Assembly (NCBI GenBank): GCA_002345705.1 | Contig: DDWO01000005.1 | Location: 110,782-174,781 of the forward strand | Direction of reading: 5' to 3' | DNA: 64,000 bases | Source: Acholeplasmataceae bacterium UBA2284 | GTDB taxonomy: Bacteria > Bacillota_I > Bacilli_A > Acholeplasmatales > Acholeplasmataceae | Shown: piece after piece, positions 9,392-18,875 of the stretch | Layout of the letters: each line of letters starts with the position of its first letter | Position numbering within the stretch: position 1 is the first letter of the stretch | Notes under the pieces: generated by a model | The model's input: only the letters and a program-made list of their open reading frames with translations | Database searches by the model: none | What the model was told of the DNA's origin: nothing | Translations under genes and position numbers: made by a program

Positions 9392-10450
9392 ATGATAAAA
9401 AAAGAGTATCTTATAACTTTACTAGAACTTTATACGTATCGTACTGCAAGAGTATGGGAGGAAATCAAGAAAAATGATTTTTCTTTTGCTAATGACTCTG
9501 ATTTTTTAGTCTATTTAAGAACTTTGGTAAAGGACAAACGTAATGAAGTTTTATTTGATTTTAAGGCTATTCAAAAAGCAATTAATAAAACAAATAAAGC
9601 AATTGATTATTGTCAAAATAATACATTGCCAATTTCAATCATAACATTTGAAGATGATTTATATCCACGAGAAAAAATGAATCTAATACCAGAATTAGAA
9701 CGTCCTATAGTATTATATGGAATGGGTAATACTGCATTATTAGATATGGAATCTGTAGCTTTAATAGGAAGTCGTGAAACTGACTTTGCATATATGGAAA
9801 AAGGTGTCGAAATAGGGAAAATTCTAGCCAAGAATTATGTCATTGTAAGTGGATTGGCAATTGGCAGCGATACAGCTGCACATAAGGGTGCGCTATTAAC
9901 AAATGGGAACACAATTGCAATTTTGGCCAACGGGTTACAAACAGTTTACCCAAAGGTGAACTCAGAATTAGCAAATGATATTTACAAAAAGGGAGGGTTA
10001 TTACTTAGTGAGTATCCACCATTTTCAGCTACTCAACCTTATTTTTTTGCACAAAGAGACAGACTTCAAGCAGCATTGTCTAAAGCAGTAATTGTCATAG
10101 AAACTGGTGAAAAAAGTGGAACTATGATAACAACAAATTATGCTAAAACATATAAAAAGAAGATAATTGTTCTCGAACCGTTTAATGATGGCAAGATTTA
10201 TAATGATAAAGGTAATGAATTACTCTTGCAGAATTCAGAAATAAGTATGATATCTCTTAACTCAATTAATCTTAATCACTTGGTGAGTATGATTGAAACA
10301 AAGAAAAAACCGCAACTAACCTTTGAAATTATAAATACTCCGAATTTCAAGACATATCGTTATGAAGGGAAAGACTATACGAAAATTCCGAAAAAGTATA
10401 AAGAAATTTGTCGTGATAATAAACATGTTATTGTTGAGAGTATAGAATAG
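9392..10450 (+). CDS. DprA/Smf-like (SLOG-fold) protein, divergent
   Basis: The Rossmann-type DprA core is clear: VALIGSR at about 122-128, SGLAIGSDTAAHKGAL at 153-168, GLQTVYP at 181-187, QRDRL at 221-225 in place of the usual RNR, and EKSGTM at 240-245. The C-terminal winged helix of competence DprA is missing and replaced by about 70 unrelated residues. Housekeeping DprA loads RecA on incoming single strands; this copy lies in an operon with two phosphoribosyltransferases and a HAD phosphatase, so it more probably senses DNA or a nucleotide for a defence function. Its stop overlaps the next start by one base. Confidence 0.8.
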   Translation: MIKKEYLITLLELYTYRTARVWEEIKKNDFSFANDSDFLVYLRTLVKDKRNEVLFDFKAIQKAINKTNKAIDYCQNNTLPISIITFEDDLYPREKMNLIPELERPIVLYGMGNTALLDMESVALIGSRETDFAYMEKGVEIGKILAKNYVIVSGLAIGSDTAAHKGALLTNGNTIAILANGLQTVYPKVNSELANDIYKKGGLLLSEYPPFSATQPYFFAQRDRLQAALSKAVIVIETGEKSGTMITTNYAKTYKKKIIVLEPFNDGKIYNDKGNELLLQNSEISMISLNSINLNHLVSMIETKKKPQLTFEIINTPNFKTYRYEGKDYTKIPKKYKEICRDNKHVIVESIE

Positions 10451-10965
10451 TGATTAAGGGGATAATTTTAGACTTTGATCAAACAATTGTAGATAGCAGT
10501 AAGATCGAACACTTAAGAGATTCAAGAAACTGGGAACTAATAAAATCTAAGTATAATAATATAACCCTAATTCCAGGGATAATATTTTTTTTTGAGTTTG
10601 TGAAAGAAAGTAATTTTTTATTGACGATTGTATCAAATTCTCCTAGAAGAAAGTATATAGAGGGTATTTTGATTTATTTTGATATAAAAGTGGATTTTGT
10701 TATTGGTTACGAGGATACAACTCTTCATAAACCTAATCCAATGCCAATGGAATTAGCACTATCAAAGATGGGATTAAATCCAGATGAAGTAATTGCAATT
10801 GGAGATAGTATCAAAGATTCAGAGTCAGCATATAAAGCAGGCATAACCAATGTTTATTTTAATGATACGAAAGAAGATTTAGAATCTAAATATTTCAGTG
10901 TCTATTCAAGGAATTATATTGAGATTATTGAGTATATAAAAAAATATGTGGGGGAAGAAAAGTGA
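10450..10965 (+). CDS. HAD-superfamily hydrolase within the DprA cassette
   Basis: HAD motifs are complete: DFDQT at residues 8-12 with the nucleophile, SNS near 62-64, HKPNP near 91-95 and GDSIKDSESA near 117-126. Length of 171 residues suggests a minimal cap, like phosphoglycolate-type or 5'-nucleotide phosphatases. Translation begins at GTG 10450, whose first base is the last base of the dprA-like stop, and ends overlapping the next gene by four bases, so it is strictly coupled to both. A plausible role is removal of a phosphate from a product of the flanking phosphoribosyltransferases; that is inference. Confidence 0.8.
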   Translation: MIKGIILDFDQTIVDSSKIEHLRDSRNWELIKSKYNNITLIPGIIFFFEFVKESNFLLTIVSNSPRRKYIEGILIYFDIKVDFVIGYEDTTLHKPNPMPMELALSKMGLNPDEVIAIGDSIKDSESAYKAGITNVYFNDTKEDLESKYFSVYSRNYIEIIEYIKKYVGEEK

Positions 10966-12008
10966 GATATAAAACGGCAAATGGTAATTCTGTTTTGTAC
11001 ATGTTTGATTATGGCAAAGTAACTAGAAATGAGTATTTGCTTTTTGATAATGAAATTGACTTAGTTAACATTATTCAAGATTTTAAGAACAGTAGAATGA
11101 ATGATAAGAGTGTTATACTAAAACAACAGTTTTTAGAAATATTACTTCAACTTAAACAAAGATATCCTAATGCTTATTTCGCGTCGATTCCATCATCTAA
11201 AGCAAACAATTATAACAGAACGATTGATCGTATTGCAGATGAAATTAATAACAAAGATTCACGTGTATTTGTGCGAAAATATGATATTGAACCAGCTCAT
11301 TTAAGTGGACATACGGATGAACATTATCAAGAATTTGAGGATTCACTACGAATAAATCACATAGATAATATTGAGATAATTATTATAGATGACATATGCA
11401 CTTCAGGAAGAACAATAGATATTTGTAAAGAAATGTTAGAAATATCAGGAAAAATAGTTGTAGATATAGTAGTGGTGGGTAAAACAATAGGATATACCAA
11501 CCTAGATGTTGGCAATTATACTCTTGATATTGTTGATATAGTAACAGATAATGATCATAGTATATCTATTAAGTTTAGTAATGGTGGATATTTTCGAGTC
11601 AAGGATAGTAATGGTTTTAAGTATGCATTTCAGCATGAAACAAGATTTATAGATTTTCCATACCCAAATCCGGAAAACGTTCCATCACTGCCTATTAACA
11701 CCACTGTATTTATAAAGGTTTTCATACCTAATCCGAGTAAAGACTTTAAAGCTATCCGTGTTGTTTTCAAAAGAACAAATATACAAGTGAAGCCTGAAAA
11801 CTTGTATCCGGAGTTTATAGGTGTTAAATTAAGAACATTCGAAGTATACAAATTTTTCAGAAAAAATGAAACACACCCTGATATAGTCACTTATAATAAG
11901 TTGAATAATTCTATTTATTTATATGGTGAAAATGACTTAAAAAGTGGTGATATTGTAACTGCAGAATTCAGAGGTAGAAATTATTACTCCGTTCTTGAAG
12001 TAGTGTGA
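10962..12008 (+). CDS. Second phosphoribosyltransferase, with a C-terminal unknown domain
   Basis: A PRPP loop IIIIDDICTSGRT lies at about residues 139-151, preceded by SIPSSKANNYNRT near 75-87 that could form the substrate hood. Residues 1-175 are therefore a type I phosphoribosyltransferase. The remaining 170 residues are beta-rich, with no motif I recognise, and could be a recognition or binding domain. The start is GTG 10962, overlapping the HAD stop as GTGA. Two different phosphoribosyltransferases in one operon flanking a DprA-like and a HAD gene suggests sequential steps on a nucleotide or a nucleic acid end. Confidence 0.75.
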   Translation: MRYKTANGNSVLYMFDYGKVTRNEYLLFDNEIDLVNIIQDFKNSRMNDKSVILKQQFLEILLQLKQRYPNAYFASIPSSKANNYNRTIDRIADEINNKDSRVFVRKYDIEPAHLSGHTDEHYQEFEDSLRINHIDNIEIIIIDDICTSGRTIDICKEMLEISGKIVVDIVVVGKTIGYTNLDVGNYTLDIVDIVTDNDHSISIKFSNGGYFRVKDSNGFKYAFQHETRFIDFPYPNPENVPSLPINTTVFIKVFIPNPSKDFKAIRVVFKRTNIQVKPENLYPEFIGVKLRTFEVYKFFRKNETHPDIVTYNKLNNSIYLYGENDLKSGDIVTAEFRGRNYYSVLEVV

Positions 12009-12080
12009 GAAGTAAGATATTTGAAATCAAAAGGTTTGTTCAATAAGAACTGTAGAGATTAGCAAAAGGGGATAAATAAT

Positions 12081-12539
12081 ATGAATGAAACAATTTATGG
12101 TTTAATTGGCTTGATTTTCGGTTCGGGAATCTCATTTATTATTTTTAAAAGACAAACATGGGGAGAGATTGTATCTAAAAATCGAATGGAATGGATTAAT
12201 AATTTTAGAGAGGAAGTATCGAAAGTATTACTACCGGTTGAATTGAATATTCAAAGAAGTAATGACGATTCTATCCCAAATACAGATGAAACTACATGTT
12301 CAATTTTGAAGGATGGATTTTATTCGAAAAACAAATTGCTCACAAGGTTAAATATAAATCATGGTGCAAATATTGATGCAAATCAAAAATTAGCGGAATT
12401 ATTAGATGAATACTCAATTAAGAATTTTCATAATTTGGATGATAAGTGGGGAAAACAAGTAATTTTCCTAACAAAAATGATTTTAGAACCTGAATGGCGC
12501 AGAGTTAAAAAAGAAGCAAAAGGGGTTGATCAGAAATGA
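12081..12539 (+). CDS. Small single-pass membrane protein of the DprA cassette
   Basis: The N-terminus has one hydrophobic helix (about residues 5-23, IYGLIGLIFGSGISFIIF) followed by KNRMEWINNFREE, a segment I have seen in small membrane proteins of unknown function near defence genes, and a helical cytoplasmic tail. 152 residues. AGGGGAT precedes the ATG. It overlaps the next small membrane gene by four bases (ATGA). Small membrane proteins in such cassettes are often cell-killing effectors or anchors; nothing in this sequence proves either. Confidence 0.6.
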   Translation: MNETIYGLIGLIFGSGISFIIFKRQTWGEIVSKNRMEWINNFREEVSKVLLPVELNIQRSNDDSIPNTDETTCSILKDGFYSKNKLLTRLNINHGANIDANQKLAELLDEYSIKNFHNLDDKWGKQVIFLTKMILEPEWRRVKKEAKGVDQK

Positions 12540-12778
12540 ACATTCTAACTACTATTGTTAACGAGCTTATTCTCGAAATCGGGGACAATCTGGCTTATAT
12601 TTTTAAATTACTCATTTTAATTTATTTATTTGTCAAAATCGCATTTAAAATATTGGATTTTTGTATATCTAAAAATGAAGTTAGGAAAATAGATAAAGAG
12701 TTAGAAATATTAAAAAAATCTACCACTAAAATTCCAAAAAAAACAAAAGAAACAAAAACAAAAGAGTCTCAAAAATAG
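12536..12778 (+). CDS. Very small membrane protein with basic tail, DprA cassette
   Basis: An 80-residue protein with a hydrophobic stretch at about 15-42 (LAYIFKLLILIYLFVKIAF) and a Lys/Thr-rich C-terminal tail. It overlaps the upstream membrane gene by four bases, so the two probably act together, for instance as a two-part membrane effector. No family is recognised. Basic Lys-rich tails of this type often contact nucleic acid or acidic lipid heads, but that is speculation here. Confidence 0.55.
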   Translation: MNILTTIVNELILEIGDNLAYIFKLLILIYLFVKIAFKILDFCISKNEVRKIDKELEILKKSTTKIPKKTKETKTKESQK

Positions 12779-12854
12779 TGTGAAAGTGTGTTCCAAGTAT
12801 TAGATAAATCAGATTATTTGTTTACTAGATATTTAAGTTTAGTAGGGGGTAAGA

Positions 12855-13907
12855 ATGAAGGTATATAGTTATCTTGACTTGAATAACGAACAAGGGAAAA
12901 TTACAACTCATGAACTAATCATAAATCAAGACAGATTTTTTCTTGATTTTGGTTCGGATTCACTTACACCAAATATGGTGAAAGACATTAAATATATTTT
13001 TATATCTCACGAGCACCTAGATCACTTCAAGTCTCTTTTTCACTTGGCAGAATTCCTCAAAGAAGATATAGAAATTTTCATGACAAATACAACAAAAAAA
13101 ATGATTGAACTAAGCTTTCAAAAAATGTTTAATGAATCAATCTCATTAAGAAACTACGAAAAAAAAGCTAAAGTACTAGAACGAATTCGTTTGCTCTATT
13201 TCAATCAGCAACACGAAATCTATCATGACAATGATAACTATTTGCAATTGACTGTTTACCCATCGGGTCATACATTTGGATCAAGTATGTTATTAATCGA
13301 ATCAAATGAAGTGAATTTACTATATACCGGAGATATGGATTATAACAAGGCGGTAAATGATCGCAGTTGCTATTTTGATTTTGATAAAGATGTTGATTAC
13401 ATAATAATAGATGGAACAAATATTTTAAACAATAGAAAATTAGATAAAGTGCTAAGTATTGCAAAAGATTATGCAGAACGAAATCATATTGATTTGTTGA
13501 TTAAGCCTGAAAAAGCAGTGGATATTGCTACAATTCTATCAAAAAGTAAACATCTTAATGAGCACAAGATTATATATAAAAAGGATTTATATCCCTATTT
13601 GGAAGTACTTTTAGAAAGTGGTTATGAATTGTTTACAAATGATAAAATAATGTTAGAATTGACTTCTAATATGCCTAGGTTTGATAAGACAGTTAATCTT
13701 ACAACTAGACCATCACAAGGTTATGCTAAAAAATTCAACTATACACTGCATATTTCACTTGAAAGCATGCATCATTTTTGTAGTTCATTTATCAAGAGTC
13801 CTAAAGTTTTGATAGGGCACTATGATAGAGAACGATTTGATGAAGTCATGAGAATTGCTAGTGATTATGGTTATCACATATTAGTGGAGGGAGATAACCT
13901 GCTGTGA
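12855..13907 (+). CDS. Metallo-beta-lactamase-fold hydrolase (RNase J/CPSF-like) of the DprA cassette
   Basis: SHEHLDH at residues 51-57 is the H-x-H-x-D-H zinc motif; GHTFGSS near 138-144 supplies the next histidine, TGDMD at 158-162 the bridging aspartate, and IGHYD near 320 the last histidine. The zinc site is therefore intact. The C-terminal HISLESMHHF segment recalls the motif B/C layout of nucleic-acid-processing members such as RNase J and CPSF, so a nuclease or phosphodiesterase acting on nucleic acid is the likely role. AGGGGG precedes ATG 12855. It overlaps the final cassette gene by four bases (GTGA). Confidence 0.75.
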   Translation: MKVYSYLDLNNEQGKITTHELIINQDRFFLDFGSDSLTPNMVKDIKYIFISHEHLDHFKSLFHLAEFLKEDIEIFMTNTTKKMIELSFQKMFNESISLRNYEKKAKVLERIRLLYFNQQHEIYHDNDNYLQLTVYPSGHTFGSSMLLIESNEVNLLYTGDMDYNKAVNDRSCYFDFDKDVDYIIIDGTNILNNRKLDKVLSIAKDYAERNHIDLLIKPEKAVDIATILSKSKHLNEHKIIYKKDLYPYLEVLLESGYELFTNDKIMLELTSNMPRFDKTVNLTTRPSQGYAKKFNYTLHISLESMHHFCSSFIKSPKVLIGHYDRERFDEVMRIASDYGYHILVEGDNLL

Positions 13908-14977
13908 AAAAAAATACAAGAAAAAATACTTTTGAACATAAAACCTACGTCATAATAGTTTCAGTTTTCTCGTACGAAATTTACTTGCTTGATAAAGGAG
14001 TTGCTAATAAACATGTTTTTAGTAACGGTGAAACCTCACAACATTTAAGTTTTTCATATAAACGATTTGGATCACTTGAGTTAAAACTTAATCAAGTTAT
14101 TGAAGTAGCAAACCATAAAAAATTATTCTCAATATATGACATTATTCATTTATTTGGCCATAGAGTTGATAAATCACTCTATTTTAAAATATTTATAGAG
14201 AATCTCAAAAATGAAGTTGAGATTAAGAAAAATGATAGAGTAATCGTTTCTATGGATGGGGATATTGTTGACAAGTTAACGATGCGAGATGTATTTAAAA
14301 TAGTATTTAATAATAGTATAGATGTATTGCTTGTCTCATCAACTTTAACTATGGAAAAAATTATCACATTTTTAATGTACAAAAAGGATCAAAATATATT
14401 CTTTGCAACTTCAAGTTACATATATATAGGGGTTGTTTGTGAAGACTTCTTCCAAGTTTCTGGAATACCAATTGCAGGCACGATAAATCAAATGAAAGAT
14501 AAATGGCTAGGGAAACTAGAAATAAATGAGGAAATTGCTATAGCTTTAGCTGATGAGTACAGTATAAACCAATTTCGAGAAGGGATTTTTTTATCCAGAA
14601 ATAGTAATTATCTGATAGATGAGTCTGTTATGCTATCAATATACGAAACTATAACTACATTTGCTCAAGATGCATTTAATGAGGCTATACAACATTCAAT
14701 TACAAGTAACATTGGTGTTTACAATAATCGTTGGACGAGAGATGTTAGCCTTGCTAGTCAAAATAAAGAGCAAATCGATATTATTAGTTTTCAAAAGTTA
14801 TTTGTTAGGTATTGTGATTATGTTGCGAGGTTTAATAACACAGGAAATCTTTTCAAGCACAAAAAGAATAATAAAGATAAATTTATTGAAAAATTGAGCG
14901 ATGATGGTTTGATTTACCCAACTATTTTTGACTATATGTCTAATAAAGAACTTCATGCTCTATTTCAGGAATTATAA
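13904..14977 (+). CDS. Unrecognised protein, last gene of the DprA cassette
   Basis: 357 residues that I cannot place in a family. The N-terminal part alternates short hydrophobic strands (YVIIVSVFSYEIYLLDKG) with helices; residues 100-200 have a repeated strand-helix pattern like an alpha/beta fold (VIVSMDGDIVDKL, IDVLLVSST, NIFFATSSYIYIG); the C-terminal 120 residues are helical and charged. The GTG start overlaps the stop of the metallo-beta-lactamase gene, implying the two proteins are made together and may form a complex. No signal peptide or membrane helix is evident. Confidence 0.6.
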   Translation: MKKNTRKNTFEHKTYVIIVSVFSYEIYLLDKGVANKHVFSNGETSQHLSFSYKRFGSLELKLNQVIEVANHKKLFSIYDIIHLFGHRVDKSLYFKIFIENLKNEVEIKKNDRVIVSMDGDIVDKLTMRDVFKIVFNNSIDVLLVSSTLTMEKIITFLMYKKDQNIFFATSSYIYIGVVCEDFFQVSGIPIAGTINQMKDKWLGKLEINEEIAIALADEYSINQFREGIFLSRNSNYLIDESVMLSIYETITTFAQDAFNEAIQHSITSNIGVYNNRWTRDVSLASQNKEQIDIISFQKLFVRYCDYVARFNNTGNLFKHKKNNKDKFIEKLSDDGLIYPTIFDYMSNKELHALFQEL

Positions 14978-15560
14978 TTTTTTTGATATTAAAAAATTAG
15001 AATAAATAGATAACATAAATTTCAGTTAACATGAAGATTGATAACCATTTTGTTCCCAAATTGATATTAAGAAGATTCGATGAAAAAAAACACATATAAC
15101 TTGACTACTCGCTAGTTGGGAATTGACAAAAATATAAAGACTGCTTTTTCGAGCAAACTCTTATATTGGATTGGTATGGTTTTTGAACAATAGTATTTGA
15201 TGCAATGTATATAGAAAAAGAAGAAGTGTTGTAAATTTAGATAAGTGCTTAATTGTATCAAAATAGATAATCTTAAACATATAAAGCATAGGTTTGATGC
15301 AAAGGTATCGGGCCTTTTTTCATGCAGAAAGGGTATTTTCACCCTATCTTCCAATTCCCATATATCCTATCGAGGTTCAAAGAGGAACATTTGCATGTCT
15401 TTTTATTATTATACATTCAACGTTTTAACGATTACCTAGCCATTTATACTATTTGAGAAATCATAATGTGTTAATGATAATTATCCTGTATTTAATAGAC
15501 TAATTGATAAAATAGTGTTATATTAATTACAAGGAGTTTACAAGTAAAGGGTGATTATAT
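14978..15560. other. Gene-poor spacer between the DprA cassette and the type I R-M system
   Basis: About 580 bases with no convincing gene. Short open frames of 60-80 codons exist on both strands near 15112-15439 but lack ribosome binding sites, have improbable compositions (runs of Phe, Ile, Ser and Cys) and no recognisable match. A small hairpin (AGGGT/ACCCT near 15329-15346) is not followed by a T run. The stretch may be decayed sequence marking a junction between separately acquired modules. Confidence 0.4.
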
Positions 15561-15758
15561 ATGAACTATAAAACATTAGTTAAAAAGATAAGAGAAAAAC
15601 TAATTATCACACAAATCGAATTGGCAGTACTTTTAGGTGTCTCATTTGCTTCAATCAACAGATGGGAAACAGGCAAGCATGAACCAACGACAAAAATCAA
15701 AAGAAAAATCGTTGAACTTTGTAAAGTAAATAATATTGATTTGGAGGAAAAGAAATAA
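15561..15758 (+). CDS. XRE-family regulator (controller-like) upstream of hsdR
   Basis: A 65-residue protein consisting almost wholly of a Cro/CI helix-turn-helix (TQIELAVLLGVSFASINRWETG at about 18-39). AAGGGTG precedes the ATG. Its stop codon overlaps the hsdR start as TAATG, so restriction subunit synthesis is coupled to it. By analogy with controller proteins of restriction-modification systems it probably tunes expression of the operon, though controllers are best known in type II systems. Size and position fit; binding sites were not identified. Confidence 0.75.
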   Translation: MNYKTLVKKIREKLIITQIELAVLLGVSFASINRWETGKHEPTTKIKRKIVELCKVNNIDLEEKK

Positions 15759-18700
15759 TGCTACACTTTAATGAGGATACAAGAGTAAAATTTCCTGCAA
15801 CCATTCAATTTTTAAGATTAGGTTACGAATATCAATCACTAAAAGGTGCTAGAATTGATTTCGATACTAAAATCTTTGTTGATAGATTTAAAGCATCATT
15901 AGAAAGAATCAATAAGAGAGAAATTCCAAATGATGAATTGTTCGCTCTTTTAGCTGAAATTAATACGATAATTAAAAACAACGACTTAGGCAAAGAGTTA
16001 TATAAAAGACTACTTTCTTCTGAACATCCAATTAGGTTAATGGATTTGGATGATTACAATAACAATGATTTTGCTATTGTGGATGAACTGCCATTTAGTG
16101 TTAAAGAAGGAACAGATGAAGGATCATTCAGACCTGACATCAACATTCTTATCAATGGTATTCCATTAGCATTTTTAGAAGTTAAACATCCTGATAATAG
16201 CGGTGGTATTCAAGTTGAGTTTGAAAGAATGATAAACAAGAGATTGAAAAACGATGACTATAAAAAGTATTTCAATCTCATGCAAATTATTTCCTTTTCA
16301 AACAACATGGAATATGAGGATGCCGATGATGCTATTGCTTATGAAGTTAAAGCAGGATCGTTCTATACGACCCCAAATGGTCAAAGCACCTCATTCTCCT
16401 TCTTTAGAGAAGATATCAAAGAGTACCATTCTAGATATAGGCTTAAGGAGATTGATGAAGCTACAATCAAGTTTGTTGTAAAAGATGGTGGATATAATCC
16501 AGAAGAAACTGATGCACCAGAGTTCAAAACTAACCTTTCGGATCTTACACCTTGTAATAGGTTCATTACGTCTCTGTTTGACAAAGAAAGATTTTTATAC
16601 ATGCTTCGATATGGCATCATGTTCCTAACAGAAATCAAGAAAGTTCATAATGCTTCAACAAATATAGATGAGGAAATTCCAATCAAGCAAAAGCAAATCA
16701 TGAGATATCCTCAGTTTTTTGCTACAAGAGCTATCATTAAAAGATTTGGCGAGCAAGACAAAAATGGTATTATTTGGCATACTCAAGGTTCTGGTAAGAC
16801 GGCACTTTCTGCATATTCAATCAAAGTCATTACTGATTATTTTGCCAAAAAGAATGTTAATAGTAGATTTTTCTTTATCGTAGATAGACTTGACTTAATG
16901 ACTCAGGCAACAACTGAGTTCTCTAATAGAGGTTTTGTAGTAACCAATGTTTCAAGCAAGACTGAATTTGCAAAAGAACTAAGAAAACCTCTTGATGAAG
17001 AAAATGATGGTATAGGTACTATTTGTATTGTTAATATACATAAGCTAATGGAAGAATCCAAGATGCCGGTCATCGAGAATGTATACAATGTAAAAGTACA
17101 AAGAATTTTCTTTGTTGATGAAGCACATAGATCTTATAACGTTCATGGTGAATTCTTCAAAAACTTAATGACTTGTGATTCTAATGGTATTTATATTGCC
17201 ATGACAGGAACACCTTTATTAACTAAAAAGGAACGTTCCAACTTAAAATTTGGTGACTACATACACAAGTATTTCTATGACAAATCAATCGCAGATGGCT
17301 ATACGTTAAGAATTAAGAAAGAACAAATCGATACTGCCGCAAAAGCAGAGATTAAAGAAAATCTTGATATTGAGAACCAAAATCTTGATAGCAAAGATGT
17401 GTATGAATCTGATGACTATATTGAAGGTCTATCAAAATATATTGAAAAAGATTTCAGACAATTTAGGCTTGTTAATACTGATAATACGATTGGTGGAATG
17501 ATCGTATGCCGTTCTAATGATCAAGCAAGAAAAATCAATTTTTGGTTTAAGAACAACAGTAAATTAACAAGTGGTCTAGTCATGTCAGATAGCGAGAATA
17601 ATGCTGTTCAAAGTGCTTTAAACAAACAACATCAAATCAATTTCAGAGAAAGTGGATTCCCTGATATATTAGTTGTTCATTACATGCTGACTACTGGATA
17701 TGACGTCAAACGATTAAAGAAAATGTACCTTTTAAGAGGACCACATGCACAAAGCTTACTTCAAACAATCTCTCGTGTTAATAGACCATATAAGAGTCCG
17801 TCAGGTAAAGTTTATCAATATGGTTATATCGTAGATTTTGTTGATATAGAAAAAGAGTATAACAGCACACTTGATGCTTATATTAAAGAGCTTGAAGCTG
17901 ACATGAATGAAAATGGAGATGATGAAGTATCATTATCTGGTCTTGTTGTTGATAAGGAAGATATCAAGAGAAAACTTGATAAGCTTTTAGCTGAATTAAA
18001 ACAATTCATCCCAGTTGATAACATAGAGATGTTTGTCAATATGATGCAGTACTTTAACAAAGAAGCGTTACTAAAGATAAGAAAGCTTTTAACTGGTGTG
18101 AAAGATTGTTCAGTTGAATTCAAACTTTCAAGAGCAGAAGAGTATTCAAAACTTATTGATGATGATAAGATTAACAAATACTTAAAGACAGTTAATGATA
18201 GAATTTCATTTATCAATTTATCAAGCAAGGTCATTGATACGCTTGATATTATGAATAATGAAGAAGTTATAAATGTTGTATATGAGTTCATAAAAACAAA
18301 AATCATCATTCTTGATTTAGGGAAATTTATGCTGAAAGATGATGACTTTAATAAAGTAAAAGATGTACTTACTGAGCTTCAAAAAGAAGTTCAAAAGAAT
18401 AAAAACAAGAAAGATATCAAGGTTCAAAAGCTCGAAGATTTGCTTAAGAAGATTTTTGAGAAACTTCAAGTATTTGAGTATGCAAGCATTGATGAGTTGT
18501 CCGACGAACTAAGAATAGCTCTTGAAGAAGCAAAAAAGATAAACGAAGAAAATGATCGACTTTCTCAAGCTTATGGTGGAAGCTTTGCATTCGTTAAAAC
18601 ATTAAGTGATGCAGTTCTTGAAACAAACATTGATAGATCAGATATTGAAAGTTTCTTAAAAGTAATTTTCGATAATATTAAGGATACAATCTACGATGAT

Positions 18701-18862
18701 GCATTAATCGTTCAAGGTAGAAAAGGATTTGTTGATGCTACAAAAGCAAAAATAACTGTTATCTTAATTAAACAAAAGTTATTTAGGATAATTAAAGATT
18801 CATATGATGACATTCTAGAGATGCTATATGTGAACTTACTACTTTACAAAGAAAGCATTTAG
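15758..18862 (+). CDS. hsdR: Type I restriction enzyme, restriction/translocase subunit HsdR
   Basis: 1,034 residues, a normal HsdR length. The N-terminal nuclease domain has D127 and E141-x-K143 (PDINILINGIPLAFLEVK), the PD-(D/E)xK site. The motor has Walker A TQGSGKTA at 342-349, DEAH at 454-457, a TGTPL motif III and QTISRVNRPY motif VI. The C-terminal 250 residues are helical for binding the methyltransferase core. It translocates and cuts DNA when the HsdMS core finds unmethylated sites. GGAGGAAAAG precedes the ATG. All catalytic motifs are intact, so it looks active. Confidence 0.96.
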   Translation: MLHFNEDTRVKFPATIQFLRLGYEYQSLKGARIDFDTKIFVDRFKASLERINKREIPNDELFALLAEINTIIKNNDLGKELYKRLLSSEHPIRLMDLDDYNNNDFAIVDELPFSVKEGTDEGSFRPDINILINGIPLAFLEVKHPDNSGGIQVEFERMINKRLKNDDYKKYFNLMQIISFSNNMEYEDADDAIAYEVKAGSFYTTPNGQSTSFSFFREDIKEYHSRYRLKEIDEATIKFVVKDGGYNPEETDAPEFKTNLSDLTPCNRFITSLFDKERFLYMLRYGIMFLTEIKKVHNASTNIDEEIPIKQKQIMRYPQFFATRAIIKRFGEQDKNGIIWHTQGSGKTALSAYSIKVITDYFAKKNVNSRFFFIVDRLDLMTQATTEFSNRGFVVTNVSSKTEFAKELRKPLDEENDGIGTICIVNIHKLMEESKMPVIENVYNVKVQRIFFVDEAHRSYNVHGEFFKNLMTCDSNGIYIAMTGTPLLTKKERSNLKFGDYIHKYFYDKSIADGYTLRIKKEQIDTAAKAEIKENLDIENQNLDSKDVYESDDYIEGLSKYIEKDFRQFRLVNTDNTIGGMIVCRSNDQARKINFWFKNNSKLTSGLVMSDSENNAVQSALNKQHQINFRESGFPDILVVHYMLTTGYDVKRLKKMYLLRGPHAQSLLQTISRVNRPYKSPSGKVYQYGYIVDFVDIEKEYNSTLDAYIKELEADMNENGDDEVSLSGLVVDKEDIKRKLDKLLAELKQFIPVDNIEMFVNMMQYFNKEALLKIRKLLTGVKDCSVEFKLSRAEEYSKLIDDDKINKYLKTVNDRISFINLSSKVIDTLDIMNNEEVINVVYEFIKTKIIILDLGKFMLKDDDFNKVKDVLTELQKEVQKNKNKKDIKVQKLEDLLKKIFEKLQVFEYASIDELSDELRIALEEAKKINEENDRLSQAYGGSFAFVKTLSDAVLETNIDRSDIESFLKVIFDNIKDTIYDDALIVQGRKGFVDATKAKITVILIKQKLFRIIKDSYDDILEMLYVNLLLYKESI

Positions 18863-18875
18863 GAGGAATATAAAT

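Noticed and set aside
15112..15439. Two short open frames in the spacer before the R-M system
   Set aside because: No ribosome binding site, unlikely composition, overlapping on opposite strands.
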